NCBI GenBank assembly: GCA_958295845.1
Contig: OY282376.1
Coordinates: 2,307,022-2,371,021 of the forward strand
Source: Caldilineaceae bacterium
GTDB lineage: Bacteria > Chloroflexota > Anaerolineae > Caldilineales > Caldilineaceae
Direction: 5' to 3'
Length of the DNA stretch: 64,000 bases
This document shows positions 19,501-28,137 of the stretch, in pieces. Below the pieces are notes generated by a model. The model worked only from the letters and a program-made list of their open reading frames with translations. It had not been told where the DNA came from and ran no database searches. The position numbers and the translations under genes are program-made. The first letter of the stretch is position 1. Each line of letters starts with the position of its first letter.

Positions 19501-22500
19501 AGAGTCTACCGGCGGGGAGTGGAGGCGACGGAACCTTGGTGCATACGGCCACTAATCTGCCGGATGGGCTCAGTTTCGTTCAGGCAACACGGACAGTTAC
19601 GGGCAGACCCACAACGGTCGAATCCAAGACTGTGACCTACACAGTGCGAGACGAAGACGAGGATGGAACTAGCACGACGTTCACGATACAGGTCAATGCG
19701 AACAATACGCCCACGTTGGCTGACCTGTCGTCAACTACCTACCAGGCAAGAGTAGGGTCACCCTTCACTGAGACGATAAGCGCAGGCAGCGGGGGCGACG
19801 GCGCCTTGGTGCATTCGGCGACGAATCTGCCGGATGGGCTAACATTCAACCCGGATACACGACAGGTAACGGGGACGCCGACCACGGCCGGTAGCAAAGT
19901 TGTCGTCTACAAAGTAAAGGACGACGACCAGGACGAGGACAGCACGACCTTTACGATTGCTGTCAGTGCGGATAACAAGCCGACGTTGGAAGATCTTTCC
20001 AGCACTACCTACCCGGCGAAAGTCGGGGCGCAGTTCACCCAGAGGCTTCCGGCAGGCAGCGGCGGCGACGGTGACCTGGACTACGATGCAACTGGGCTGC
20101 CTCCCGGTCTTACCTTCGTCAAATCGAGTCGCACAATTACAGGTACTCCGACAGCCGCGAACAGTCATGAAGTCACTTACACAGCAAAGGACGAGGACGG
20201 CGACCCCGCCTCGAGTAAATTCTCGATAAATGTCTTTGCAATGCCTTCGTTGGTCGCCGTGAATGACATCATGGCACCAAAGGATGAGGCATTCACACTC
20301 GTGCTGACCGCAGTATCAGGGGGAAGGGCGCCGTTCGACTACGATGCCACCCCTCTGCCGACCGGCCTGTCTTTTGTGGAATCCTCACTGACCATCACTG
20401 GTACGCCGACGGTGATTGAAGACATCACCGTCACATTCTCAGTAGAGGACGAGGACGGAGACACCGCGAGCCGCGAATTCAAAATCACCGTCAGCGAGGG
20501 GGACACAGAACCTGCATTCCCCTACGATATACCCGACTTCGATCTGAGAGTGGGTAATCCTTTTGAGGTGACGCTGCCCACCGCAACTGGCGGCAATGCC
20601 CCATATACGTATACGATTTCAGGGCATCCCGACACCCTTACATTCAATTCAGACACGAAAATACTCGCCGGCACGCCCAACGATACCCAGACCGGCGTGC
20701 ATCAGGTTACCTATACCGTGTCAGACAGCGACCTTGACGAAGTATCGCAAACGTTCGAGCTGGATATCGCAGCAGACAACGCGCCCTCCGAACCATCCAT
20801 AGGTGACATGCACCTGAAGGTCGGCAGTAGTCTGCGGGCCGAATTGCCGGCAGGCACAGGCGGAGACTCACCCTATACATATACAATCTCCGCTTTGCCG
20901 TCCGGACTGATCTTCGATGACAACACGCGAATCTTGTCTGGCAGTCCGGACGCGGCCGGCGCAACAACAGTCACATACACAGTCTACGACGAGGACAGCG
21001 ACTCCTCTGCTAAAGATTTTACGATCAACGTCTATGCGCTACCGGCTCTACCAAGCATTTCCGATACGTCAGGAATGAAGGACGATCTCTTCACCCTCAC
21101 GCTTCCAGCAGCTACAGGAGGTAGGCCCCCACTCACATACACTGTAACCGGTCTGCCAGCCGGAGTAGATTTCATTGAAAGCACCCTCGTCATTACGGGA
21201 ACGCCGACCCAAGTTGAGATTGGAAACGTTACCTACACAGTTTCGGACTATTACAATGATCAGGACAGCGTCACGTTCAAGATAACCGTGACCGATCTGG
21301 ATCAAAGTCAGGGCAACAACAATAACAACGGCAACAACAATAACGGCAATAACAATAACGGCAATAACAACAACGGCAACATTGGTGGCGGAATACAGAC
21401 TCCGCCAGCCCTCACACTTAGCGATACCACCGGATTCAATGCCAGAGTGGGCGAGCAGTTCAGTGAAACGCTGCCTGCTGCCAATGGAGGAACGACCCCT
21501 TACCGTTACGACACCACTGTTCTGCCTGCCGGCCTGACATTCGATAGAGGGACGCGCACGATATCCGGAACGCCTCTGGCCGCCGGCACTCTGAACATCA
21601 CCTACTCTGCGACTGATCTCAATGGGGTGGAGGTAAGCGACGACTTCTCAATTGTGGTCAGCCCGGCAATTCTGAGGTTGGGCGACACGACAGTGCTTAA
21701 CGCCACTGTAGGAGTACAGTTCCTTCATCAACTGCCGCAGGCTTCAGGAGGAACTACACCATACACCTATTCTGTCACAACTCTTCCATCCGGTCTGACC
21801 TTTGCAAATGTGACTCGTACAATCGCCGGAACGCCAACGGTAGCGGATACGAGAGTCATCACATATACAGTGACCGATGCACATTCTATGACCGCCAGCG
21901 ACACCTTCACTGTCTCAGTTGGCGAGGCGCAGACAGACCCGCAAGGGGGATCGGAGGAAGACGAAAGCTCGGGAGGTACGCAGACCCTTACGTTGGTAGA
22001 CACGACAGGATTCGCGGCAACGGTAGGCGAGTTGTTCACGCAGCAACTACCAGCCGCCAACGGAGGAACACTCCCCTATCTGTATCACGTCACAGCCCTG
22101 CCGGGAGGCCTGACTTTTGTCAGAGAAACCCATACCATAACGGGGACGCCAACAGTCAAGGGCACGACGGTTATCACCTACACCGTGATTGACCTTAACG
22201 ATAACCGGGCAAGTGATGCTTTTACGATCTGGGTAAACGCGGCTCCGCTCATCCTGAAGGATACTACCAATCTGTCGGCAACTGTGGGAGAGCAGTTTAC
22301 ACAACAGCTGCCGCAGGCAATGGGTGGAATTGCACCGTACCAATACACTGTTACGACCTTGCCCACAGGACTGTCCTTCACCCAAGCGACGCGAACCATC
22401 AGTGGCACACCGACTCTGGAAGAGACGAAAGTAGTAACGTACACAGTCACTGACAGCGACTTTACCTCCACGAGCGCCCAATTCACCATCACTGTTCAAA

Positions 22501-24419
22501 GCGCCGGCGGCAATCGAGGAAGCGGCAATCAAGGAAGCGGCAATCAAGGAAGCGGCAACCAGGGTAAATCTAACAACAATAATCAGCAGAAATGGGTTCC
22601 ACCTTCATCGTATTCGCCGCCCTCCCAGCAACAGTGGTCGCGCTCTGCCGTCCCGGTAGCCATTACCATACCGTCCTGGCTGAACGTACGCAGAGGGCCC
22701 GGGCTCGACTATCAGGTGATATCCACGGTTCCTCAAGGGACTCGGGGAAACATCTACGGCAGGGACCCCGCTGACAACTGGTTCCAGGTCCAGATTGATC
22801 AAATAAGTAACATGGTGTGGCTCTGTCAGAACCTCGCCACCGTCGAAGGCTCTTTGGACAACGTACGATTGCTGGCACAGTGGGAAATCGATCTCATTCC
22901 GAAGCCGGCCGACGGCCCCGTGGCGACTACAACGCCGGCAATTATGAACGTGCGCGCTGGCCCAGGGCTGACCTACGATATTCTGACAACTGTAACCAAA
23001 GGGACGCAAGCGACTATCATTGGAATCGGCCCTAACGCCGAGTGGTACAAGGTCACTCTGGACGCGTTAAACAGGTCGGCCTGGATTTACGCAGCTCTTA
23101 CTACGGTGCAAGGCTCCATTGGAGGCGTCAAACAGTACACGCAAGCAGAAGTTGGCGCATTAGCGTCAGCAAATGTCGACGGCTACGACTTAACCAGTGT
23201 GAATGCAACGGACACCTGCAGCAGCAACCCAATCGCCATCACCATCCCTGCGATTCTAAACGTACGCAAGGGCCCTGGTACAGAATTCGAGATAGTTACA
23301 ACAGTCGTGGCAGGCACGCGGGCAGAAATCATCGGAATCAACACGCAGGAAGAGTGGCTCCTGGTGAAGTTGGCAAGCCTGACCGAACCTGCCTGGATCT
23401 ATAAGGACCTGACGACCGTAGTCGGCTCACTAGCCGGGGTCACGCGAACTGATTCAGGCCAGGTGGGTCAGCCCACCATCGTCACAGATACGGACCGTCC
23501 CATTGCCGTAATCTATCCCTCCCTGGTCAATATCCGTGTAGGCCCTGGCTTGTCTTACCAAATCCTCAAAACTGTCGGCCAAGGTACCAGAGCTCAGCTC
23601 GTGGGACTCAGTCCCGACGAGAACTGGTACCTGGTCGAAATCGACGGCTTAAGTCAACTCGGCTGGATTCGCGAGGACCTTACAGTACTCGTCGGGTCGC
23701 TGAACAATGTGAAACGCATCACTGCTGCGGAAATCGCAATGCTGCCAGTCGCCATCGTTGACACGCCAATTCTCAACGTGAGGTCCGGTCCGGGCACTGG
23801 CTACGGTCTCGTGACGACGATTTCACAGGGATCTTGGGTTCAGATTATCGGTGTCAACCCTCAGACCGACTGGTTCCAAATAAAGGTCCCAGGCGCAACT
23901 GGTCAGACTTGGGTTTACCGCGATCTAACCAATCTTGCCGGTCTCCTTGCCGGGGTGACGCAAATCTCCACCAGCACCGTGGTGGCGTCCGAATACTACC
24001 CTGATTTGCAGGCGACCACGATTCTGGAATCAGCATCTACCGTCGAGGCGGCCTCAACACAGCAGGTCGTCGTGAATTCGATAACCGTCGACCTTTCTCT
24101 TCCACAAAACGGCAATATCGATCTCGATGTCAGCTGGACCGATGCAGATGTCTGTTCGGAGCTCTACTCGCTCTACTACCGGTCCAACACCGACTCGAGC
24201 ACCTACTTTTCTTTGGAGAACGCCGTCATAGCAACGACCTCAACCTCGAAGAGCTTGAGCTTCCTTACGCTACCGAACAGAAGTCTGATTTCTGCCTGGT
24301 GCGGGACGCAAAGCAACGGTCGCCAAATTGCCGAAGTCCAGATCAACCCAAGCGAGGAAGGCACCTACAGCTCGTTACCGTCTCAGCCGGAGTCAGGCGC
24401 AGTAGCCACCGTACCCTAA
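16599..24419 (+). CDS. Giant secreted protein with about 17 He_PIG Ig-like repeats and five SH3b domains
   Basis: 2606 residues. N-terminal signal peptide: charged start, hydrophobic core FLIGSLIGLCVMLLALLAVVV, cleavage expected near RAALAQ-DA. Then come three unlike beta-rich domains with paired Cys (about 50-405). About 17 putative Ig (He_PIG) repeats of 80-90 residues follow (about 408-1970), each with the LPxGLxF...TxTGTPT...VTYTVxDxD pattern. Two Asn/Gly/Gln-rich linkers (about 1573-1595 and 1970-1998) divide them. Five bacterial SH3 (SH3b) domains with LNVRxGPG and W(Y/F)xVxI motifs span about 2015-2450, ending in a unique C-terminal domain with two Cys. No LPxTG motif or C-terminal membrane anchor, so it is probably released or held non-covalently on the envelope by the SH3b domains. 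Start is TTG 16599, the first possible codon after a stop. Confidence 0.85.
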   Translation: MDQIRQKTDAIQGRKEFLIGSLIGLCVMLLALLAVVVTPRPRAALAQDAPQVNISFGESTLTQGDVTYVHAGFYNMPQDPNDDTKFGDISFRYYFDRNTDGSWTNADNCLEGLVGRDLYITAYWRSPWDHGPNNLEIKRNCEVGDYRFRVVVKDRRSNPHTQLVTSTRDLRVNVGPSVDVEMPTGNYYRGTAINPTIKFNDLAQGANYTYEAWLMARNPPNYAEICEGTGLERNKTFTLNNVSGNPVQKSVTVTDVCPTNEYTLKVKLIDSDDRLRGSKDVDFEITTDPNATPSVSVSMSESSPVAPGTEFTVTFSFMDIPDGTGTRSTDLLTNTATNQAVGRTDCGGALVGWGQDVQGTINSNPHVNRITIPSDCPVGTYKMESRINNKSSGDLILSGAIDFTIGDPDLTPSAPTVSNMTAKQNSPFSKQLPEGTGGDGTLSYTATGLPAGLNFTRSTRTIAGTPTSYGESTVIYTVTDADGDPDSVQFNITVNQDFQPSAPTIPNFTGKVGRLFEQDISRGTGADTPLTFSVTNLPDGLTFITDTHKITGTPATVQSPSVTYTVRDADGDAASATFVIAISSNNTPALENLSATTYVAKVGVPFTKTLPAGTGGDGGLVHTATNLPDGLSFDPTSRRITGEPTTVESKTVTYKVRDEDQDEASTTFTIDVRTNNTPTLVDLATTTYTARVGVQFTQSLPAGSGGDGTLVHTATNLPDGLSFVQATRTVTGRPTTVESKTVTYTVRDEDEDGTSTTFTIQVNANNTPTLADLSSTTYQARVGSPFTETISAGSGGDGALVHSATNLPDGLTFNPDTRQVTGTPTTAGSKVVAYKVKDEDQDEDSTTFTIAVSSNNMPALDNLSATTYVAKVGVPFTRTLPAGTGGDGGLVHTATNLPDGLSFDPTSRRITGEPTTVESKTVTYKVRDEDQDEASTTFTIDVRTNNTPTLVDLATTTYTARVGVQFTQSLPAGSGGDGTLVHTATNLPDGLSFVQATRTVTGRPTTVESKTVTYTVRDEDEDGTSTTFTIQVNANNTPTLADLSSTTYQARVGSPFTETISAGSGGDGALVHSATNLPDGLTFNPDTRQVTGTPTTAGSKVVVYKVKDDDQDEDSTTFTIAVSADNKPTLEDLSSTTYPAKVGAQFTQRLPAGSGGDGDLDYDATGLPPGLTFVKSSRTITGTPTAANSHEVTYTAKDEDGDPASSKFSINVFAMPSLVAVNDIMAPKDEAFTLVLTAVSGGRAPFDYDATPLPTGLSFVESSLTITGTPTVIEDITVTFSVEDEDGDTASREFKITVSEGDTEPAFPYDIPDFDLRVGNPFEVTLPTATGGNAPYTYTISGHPDTLTFNSDTKILAGTPNDTQTGVHQVTYTVSDSDLDEVSQTFELDIAADNAPSEPSIGDMHLKVGSSLRAELPAGTGGDSPYTYTISALPSGLIFDDNTRILSGSPDAAGATTVTYTVYDEDSDSSAKDFTINVYALPALPSISDTSGMKDDLFTLTLPAATGGRPPLTYTVTGLPAGVDFIESTLVITGTPTQVEIGNVTYTVSDYYNDQDSVTFKITVTDLDQSQGNNNNNGNNNNGNNNNGNNNNGNIGGGIQTPPALTLSDTTGFNARVGEQFSETLPAANGGTTPYRYDTTVLPAGLTFDRGTRTISGTPLAAGTLNITYSATDLNGVEVSDDFSIVVSPAILRLGDTTVLNATVGVQFLHQLPQASGGTTPYTYSVTTLPSGLTFANVTRTIAGTPTVADTRVITYTVTDAHSMTASDTFTVSVGEAQTDPQGGSEEDESSGGTQTLTLVDTTGFAATVGELFTQQLPAANGGTLPYLYHVTALPGGLTFVRETHTITGTPTVKGTTVITYTVIDLNDNRASDAFTIWVNAAPLILKDTTNLSATVGEQFTQQLPQAMGGIAPYQYTVTTLPTGLSFTQATRTISGTPTLEETKVVTYTVTDSDFTSTSAQFTITVQSAGGNRGSGNQGSGNQGSGNQGKSNNNNQQKWVPPSSYSPPSQQQWSRSAVPVAITIPSWLNVRRGPGLDYQVISTVPQGTRGNIYGRDPADNWFQVQIDQISNMVWLCQNLATVEGSLDNVRLLAQWEIDLIPKPADGPVATTTPAIMNVRAGPGLTYDILTTVTKGTQATIIGIGPNAEWYKVTLDALNRSAWIYAALTTVQGSIGGVKQYTQAEVGALASANVDGYDLTSVNATDTCSSNPIAITIPAILNVRKGPGTEFEIVTTVVAGTRAEIIGINTQEEWLLVKLASLTEPAWIYKDLTTVVGSLAGVTRTDSGQVGQPTIVTDTDRPIAVIYPSLVNIRVGPGLSYQILKTVGQGTRAQLVGLSPDENWYLVEIDGLSQLGWIREDLTVLVGSLNNVKRITAAEIAMLPVAIVDTPILNVRSGPGTGYGLVTTISQGSWVQIIGVNPQTDWFQIKVPGATGQTWVYRDLTNLAGLLAGVTQISTSTVVASEYYPDLQATTILESASTVEAASTQQVVVNSITVDLSLPQNGNIDLDVSWTDADVCSELYSLYYRSNTDSSTYFSLENAVIATTSTSKSLSFLTLPNRSLISAWCGTQSNGRQIAEVQINPSEEGTYSSLPSQPESGAVATVP
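18343..19962 (+). repeat. 810-bp near-identical tandem duplication (two copies, three Ig-like domains each)
   Basis: Copy A 18343-19152, copy B 19153-19962; positions offset by 810 match with only scattered substitutions (for example AAGACCTTG against GGACTTTG). Each copy codes for exactly 270 residues, three 90-residue repeats. Identity is far higher than between other repeats of the protein, so the duplication is recent or kept uniform by gene conversion. Confidence 0.93.
21310..21382 (+). repeat. AAC/AAT-GGC microsatellite coding an Asn-Gly linker
   Basis: Low-complexity (AAC/AAT)n GGC units coding for repeated NNNNG, forming a flexible linker between the thirteenth and fourteenth Ig-like repeats. 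A second, Gly-Ser-Asn-Gln-rich linker with three identical GSGNQ units follows at about 22504-22590, before the SH3b region. Confidence 0.85.
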
Positions 24420-24525
24420 CCGGCTTCGCTCTGCTGACCGACCGGCCAGGACCGATATGCCAACGTGGCCGTCAACTCTCCCAGACAATTGCCTGGGCAC
24501 CAGGAGCCTGGCCCGGCTCAACCCA

Positions 24526-24554
24526 CAGCCCCCGCCACCATATGGCGGGGGCTG
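24526..24554 (+). terminator. Strong GC hairpin after the giant gene
   Basis: Perfect 11-bp stem CAGCCCCCGCC / GGCGGGGGCTG with a 7-nt loop, 107 nt after the stop codon. Only three T residues follow a few nt later, so it is terminator-like but not a classical intrinsic terminator. Confidence 0.5.
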
Positions 24555-24781
24555 CCGTTTCATCTCACAATTTTGCCGTACTCAAGTTGAAGACCGAGAT
24601 ATCCAAGGTAGGAAGTACCGCCGGTCTGCCCAATCAATAATCTATTCGAGCCGAAAATAAAACGAGGACCGAATCTGAGGGAGAATGCTATGTGAAATCC
24701 TGGACGAATCCTACTAGGCACACCGACCAAGTCCGACTCGGGTTCTGCATGACCCAGCCGAAAACTGAAACTGCCCCATTG
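24555..24781. other. Intergenic DNA, nothing recognised
   Basis: Part of the 426-nt gap between the giant gene and the VOC gene. I see only short non-coding open frames. Confidence 0.45.
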
Positions 24782-24847
24782 TTTCATTCTCAGCCCTGTT
24801 TCATTCTCAGCCCTGTTTCATTCTCAGCCCTGTTTCAATCTCAGCCT
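24782..24847. repeat. Four tandem copies of a 17-bp unit
   Basis: Unit TTTCATTCTCAGCCCTG, three perfect copies (24782, 24799, 24816) and a fourth diverged copy that runs into the last codon of the VOC gene. Confidence 0.88.
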
Positions 24848-25265
24848 ACGTCTCTTCTGCTCCCCAACGCGTGCCCTCGGGCACGTCCGTATCGCTCTCA
24901 ATGTCAAGCCGGTACCCGTCGGGATCGGTTAGCGAAGTGAGCCACATTCCATTGCTCACAAAGGGCCGCGAAGCGTCGAGCCCACGCGCCCTGACCTCGT
25001 CGTAAATCCGCACCGCATCCTCACAAATGAAAACAATCGTGACACCCTCGCCTACCTTCCCAGAAGGATTCCAGGAATCGTGCCCCGAAGTTGGGAACTG
25101 CTGCAACATAATCGCCGCCTCTCCCAAGGTCAACCAGCACCAACGCAGCTTCCCGTCCGGTTCCCACTTGTCTCTGATCTCGCAGCCCAGCCCATCGACA
25201 TAGAAGCCGATCGACGCCTGCATATCCGATACCTTCAAAAATGGCACTGCCTGCTTTATGCTCAT
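24846..25265 (-). CDS. VOC (glyoxalase/bleomycin-resistance) family protein
   Basis: 139 residues from ATG 25265. One VOC module of two beta-alpha-beta-beta-beta units: VPFLKVSDMQASIGFYVDGLGCEI at the start, then LTLGEAAIMLQQF, and in the second half VTIVFICEDAVRIYDEV and LTDPDGYRLDIE, whose Glu would be a metal ligand. VOC proteins include glyoxalases, dioxygenases and antibiotic-binding proteins, and the substrate cannot be read from this sequence. A longer TTG start exists upstream but has no ribosome binding site. The gene is monocistronic by appearance, with 92 nt to the next upstream gene. Confidence 0.82.
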   Translation of the reverse strand: MSIKQAVPFLKVSDMQASIGFYVDGLGCEIRDKWEPDGKLRWCWLTLGEAAIMLQQFPTSGHDSWNPSGKVGEGVTIVFICEDAVRIYDEVRARGLDASRPFVSNGMWLTSLTDPDGYRLDIESDTDVPEGTRWGAEET

Positions 25266-25357
25266 TCCTGTATGAACCTCATCTTTCGCTTGCAATCCCG
25301 GAGCTGGACAATCTCTCCGCTATTGTGGAGGAGCCACTAAACGCCGGACCCGCAAGT

Positions 25358-26521
25358 CTACCAGTTCGTCAACGACCCATCGCGACGCCGCAAATGGGGC
25401 GCCTCCCAGAAACGGAACGCCTCCGCCTGCGCCCGTTCCTCATTGAACTCAACCCCAAGCCCCGGGCCGTCTGGCACGACGTAGTAATAGCCGTCCAGCT
25501 CCGGCTGCTGGGGGAACCAATCTTCGTCGTAGAACCTGCCTTCCTCGGTCGGCGAAACGCGCACCTCCAGCCAGGCAAAGTTCGGCACCGCCGCCGCCAG
25601 GTGGACCGTCGCCGCGCTGCATATCGGGCCCAGCGGATTGTGGGGCATCAGGTCGATGTAGTGCGCCTCCGCCATGGCCGCCACCTTGACCGCCTCAGTC
25701 AAACCGCCAACGTTGCAGACATCGATACGCGCGAACTGCGTAATCCCGCGCTCAATGTAAGGCAGAAACTGCCACTTGCTGGCAAACTCCTCACCAATGG
25801 CAAAAGGCACGTCAGTCATGCTTCGCAGCGCCTCGTACGCCTCCGGTGTCTCATCCCGAATCGGCTCTTCAAGAAAGTCCAAGGTGCCCGATGGCATGCG
25901 CTGGCAGAATGACGCCGCCTCGGCCACGCTCAACCGGTGGTGGTAGTCGATGCCCATCACCGGTCCCGGCCCAATCGCCTCACGAACCGCAGTCAGCCAC
26001 TGCGCTGTTATGCCCAGAGACTCGCGCGGTTCGAAAATATAATCGGGTTCTCCTTCATCGCTGGCGGCGCTGCGGCCGGCCCTGATCGCAGGCCAGCCCA
26101 AATCCACAAGCATCTGTACGTTCTCGATCAGCTCTTCCTGGCTTGCCCCGCCGGTCGAGGCAAAGCAAGGAACCGACTCCCGCTGCTTGCCGCCTAGCAA
26201 CTGGTACACCGGAACGTTCAGCGCCTTGCCTGCAATATCGTACAGCGCGATGTCTATTGCCGAGATCGCGGCGGTCAGTACTCGCCCACCTTCGAAGTAC
26301 TGACTCCGGTACATCTCCTGCCACAGAGCACCCATCCGCAGCGGATCGCGGCCGATAAGAAACTCACGGTAATGGTTTACCGCGCCTGTCACGGCCAGCT
26401 CCCGGCCCGACAAGCCCGCCTCCCCCCAACCATGCAGACCCTCGTCAGTCTCCACCTTGACTATCATCTGATTGCGCTGGCCCACCCAGGCCGGGTAGGT
26501 CTTGATGTCGGTTATTTTCAT
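25358..26521 (-). CDS. Mandelate racemase/muconate lactonizing family; galactonate-dehydratase-like
   Basis: 387 residues, enolase superfamily. N-terminal capping domain (ITDIKTYPAWVG...ETDEGLHGWGEAGL), then a TIM barrel with DYHHRL (Asp192, His194), DFLEEP (Glu218) and IGEE (Glu244) as metal and acid/base positions, and MPHNPLGP (His294). The D-x-H motif and the HNPLGP loop are typical of D-galactonate dehydratase and related sugar-acid dehydratases. These lose water from an aldonic acid to give a 2-keto-3-deoxy acid. The exact sugar acid is not determinable. The aldo/keto reductase 312 nt upstream, in the same direction, could belong to the same sugar pathway. Confidence 0.85.
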   Translation of the reverse strand: MKITDIKTYPAWVGQRNQMIVKVETDEGLHGWGEAGLSGRELAVTGAVNHYREFLIGRDPLRMGALWQEMYRSQYFEGGRVLTAAISAIDIALYDIAGKALNVPVYQLLGGKQRESVPCFASTGGASQEELIENVQMLVDLGWPAIRAGRSAASDEGEPDYIFEPRESLGITAQWLTAVREAIGPGPVMGIDYHHRLSVAEAASFCQRMPSGTLDFLEEPIRDETPEAYEALRSMTDVPFAIGEEFASKWQFLPYIERGITQFARIDVCNVGGLTEAVKVAAMAEAHYIDLMPHNPLGPICSAATVHLAAAVPNFAWLEVRVSPTEEGRFYDEDWFPQQPELDGYYYVVPDGPGLGVEFNEERAQAEAFRFWEAPHLRRRDGSLTNW

Positions 26522-26833
26522 GGCTTCTTCCTGTTATTCTCCGTTAGACCAGAACGAATAGGAATTGATGCGCTTGAATCCCGCGCCTGTAAAAGGGGAA
26601 GGAGCGATCTGCTTGTCACGAGCTCAGATTCTCGACCCCATCCTTCTTCTTTCTGTGCCCCTTACTTGAGGCGCGACAGAAAGGGTCCTAATGTAATTCC
26701 CGTTTGACACCAATACTTTCCGCGGCTTTCGCATCTGTATCGCGCCTTCCGTGTCGGCCTTTACGCAAGACGCAATACGAAATACGCAAGTCACAAAAAG
26801 CGGGTTCTCAACGTGAACGCACATTAGTTAGGG
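26522..26833. other. Intergenic DNA with an ACGCAATACG-type short repeat
   Basis: 312 nt without a gene. Around 26767-26786 is an (A)CGCAATACGAAATACGCAA element. A similar one (CGAAATACGCAATACGC) is at about 31464-31481 in another intergenic region, so it is a small dispersed repeat. Confidence 0.55.
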
Positions 26834-27766
26834 CTAACCATCGATTGCCGCCCGGTACCTGTTCGCTTCCTTGTCAGACAGAGCCCTGCCGCCTGCGTCG
26901 GCATTTGTACGCGCCTGCTCCGCAGACTTCGCTCCCGGAATCGACACAGAAACGGCCGGATGGCTGAAGGTATAACGGATCGCCGCCTGCACCATCTCTT
27001 CGCCTGGCGAAATAACCTCGCCGAGACGGCCGACCTGCACCGCGCGGGCCTCGAACTGGTCTTGCTGGGAGCCGCCTTCGTTCCAGCTGGCCCGCACCGA
27101 GTCGGTGAAAACAGCGCCCTGGGCGTAACGGCCGGAGAGAAGCCCTTTTGCCAGCGGACCGCGTACCATCACCGCGATTCCGTGCTCCTCGCAGTAGGGC
27201 AGGAACGCCTGCTCGGGCGCACGATTGAGTAGCGAGTAGTCCACCTGCACGACACTGCAGGTCCCTTCGCGGTTGAACCGTTTAAGAACGTCCAGGTCGT
27301 TAGTCGAAATGCCATAAGCGCGCAGGCAGCCCTCATCCTTCAGCGCCTCGAACCCCTCCAGAAAGATTGTCGGGTCGCCGAGGTCTCCTTTATGGCAAAG
27401 TATCACGTCGACCCAGTCGGTTCGCAGCCGCCCCAGGATTGCGTGACCGGAGATGCGGATCGAGTCGACGCCAGTCTGTGGTATAGCGCCGCCGGTACGC
27501 TGGCCCCAGTTGCCAATCTTGCTGACCAGGATAACATTGTGGCGGATTCCGGTAAGCGCTTGCCCCACCCGCATCTCTGACAGGCCGTTAGGGAAACCGT
27601 AGGACTCGGCTACGTCAAACAAGGTCATGCCGGCGTCGTACGCTGCCCGTACCGTCGACCAGGCAGTGACGTCGTCGATATCGCCCCACTGGTTGCCGAT
27701 ATTCCACGCACCCAGCCCCACTGCAGATACCGGCCATCCAAGTTTGCCAAACGTTTTGGTGAGCAT
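26834..27766 (-). CDS. Aldo/keto reductase
   Basis: 310 residues, NADPH-dependent carbonyl reductase or sugar dehydrogenase with a TIM barrel. The complete catalytic tetrad is seen: Asp51 and Tyr56 (FDVAESYG), Lys83 (VSKIG) and His125 (ILCHKGD). The cofactor region SIPGAKSAEQARTNADA lies near the C terminus. AGGAG precedes ATG 27766. It is close to the oxidoreductases that accompany sugar-acid catabolism (compare the dehydratase downstream), but the substrate is unknown. Confidence 0.9.
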   Translation of the reverse strand: MLTKTFGKLGWPVSAVGLGAWNIGNQWGDIDDVTAWSTVRAAYDAGMTLFDVAESYGFPNGLSEMRVGQALTGIRHNVILVSKIGNWGQRTGGAIPQTGVDSIRISGHAILGRLRTDWVDVILCHKGDLGDPTIFLEGFEALKDEGCLRAYGISTNDLDVLKRFNREGTCSVVQVDYSLLNRAPEQAFLPYCEEHGIAVMVRGPLAKGLLSGRYAQGAVFTDSVRASWNEGGSQQDQFEARAVQVGRLGEVISPGEEMVQAAIRYTFSHPAVSVSIPGAKSAEQARTNADAGGRALSDKEANRYRAAIDG

Positions 27767-28137
27767 AAAAGAGACTCCTGAAATCAGTTTTGAAAGTGTA
27801 AGTTTTTTTGAACCGTGTTCCTCTTGAGTAACCCGCGAATTGTCCGCTATCGTTCAGAAATCCGCAAGGCCTACCCACCACAGAGTCCACCACAATGGGG
27901 TGAACTCCCGCACTCCTCTGTCTGCAACCATGCACTGATCAGTTCCCGTTCCAATCTCCTGCAACTAACCACTAACCACTGACCACTGATCACTGCAGTT
28001 GGGCGTTCGGGCCTTCGGCCCTCACTTGTGCGGGGGCTGCGCCCCCGCAACGCCCCGCCCTTACTAGACCACCGTGTTTATTCTTCCCCGGCAAGTTGTC
28101 TAGAGTAAGGTGTCTAGCCAACAGTATTCCGCCCAGA
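27767..28137. other. Intergenic DNA with GC-rich hairpins
   Basis: No gene. It holds (C/T)AACCACTAACCACTGACC-like short repeats around 27965-27995, a GGGCCTTCGGCCC palindrome around 28010 and a longer GCGGGGGC/GCCCCCGC stem at about 28030-28049. These could stop transcription, but no T tract follows. Confidence 0.55.

Noticed and set aside
18000..20170. Several minus-strand open frames inside the giant gene
   Set aside because: They repeat with the duplication and are complements of the He_PIG coding sequence.
16599..24419. Sortase-type (LPxTG) surface anchoring of the giant protein
   Set aside because: No LPxTG-like motif, C-terminal hydrophobic helix or basic tail is present.
24526..24554. 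Classical intrinsic terminator after the giant gene
   Set aside because: The stem is strong but no real T tract follows on either strand, so only a moderate-confidence terminator-like call is given.
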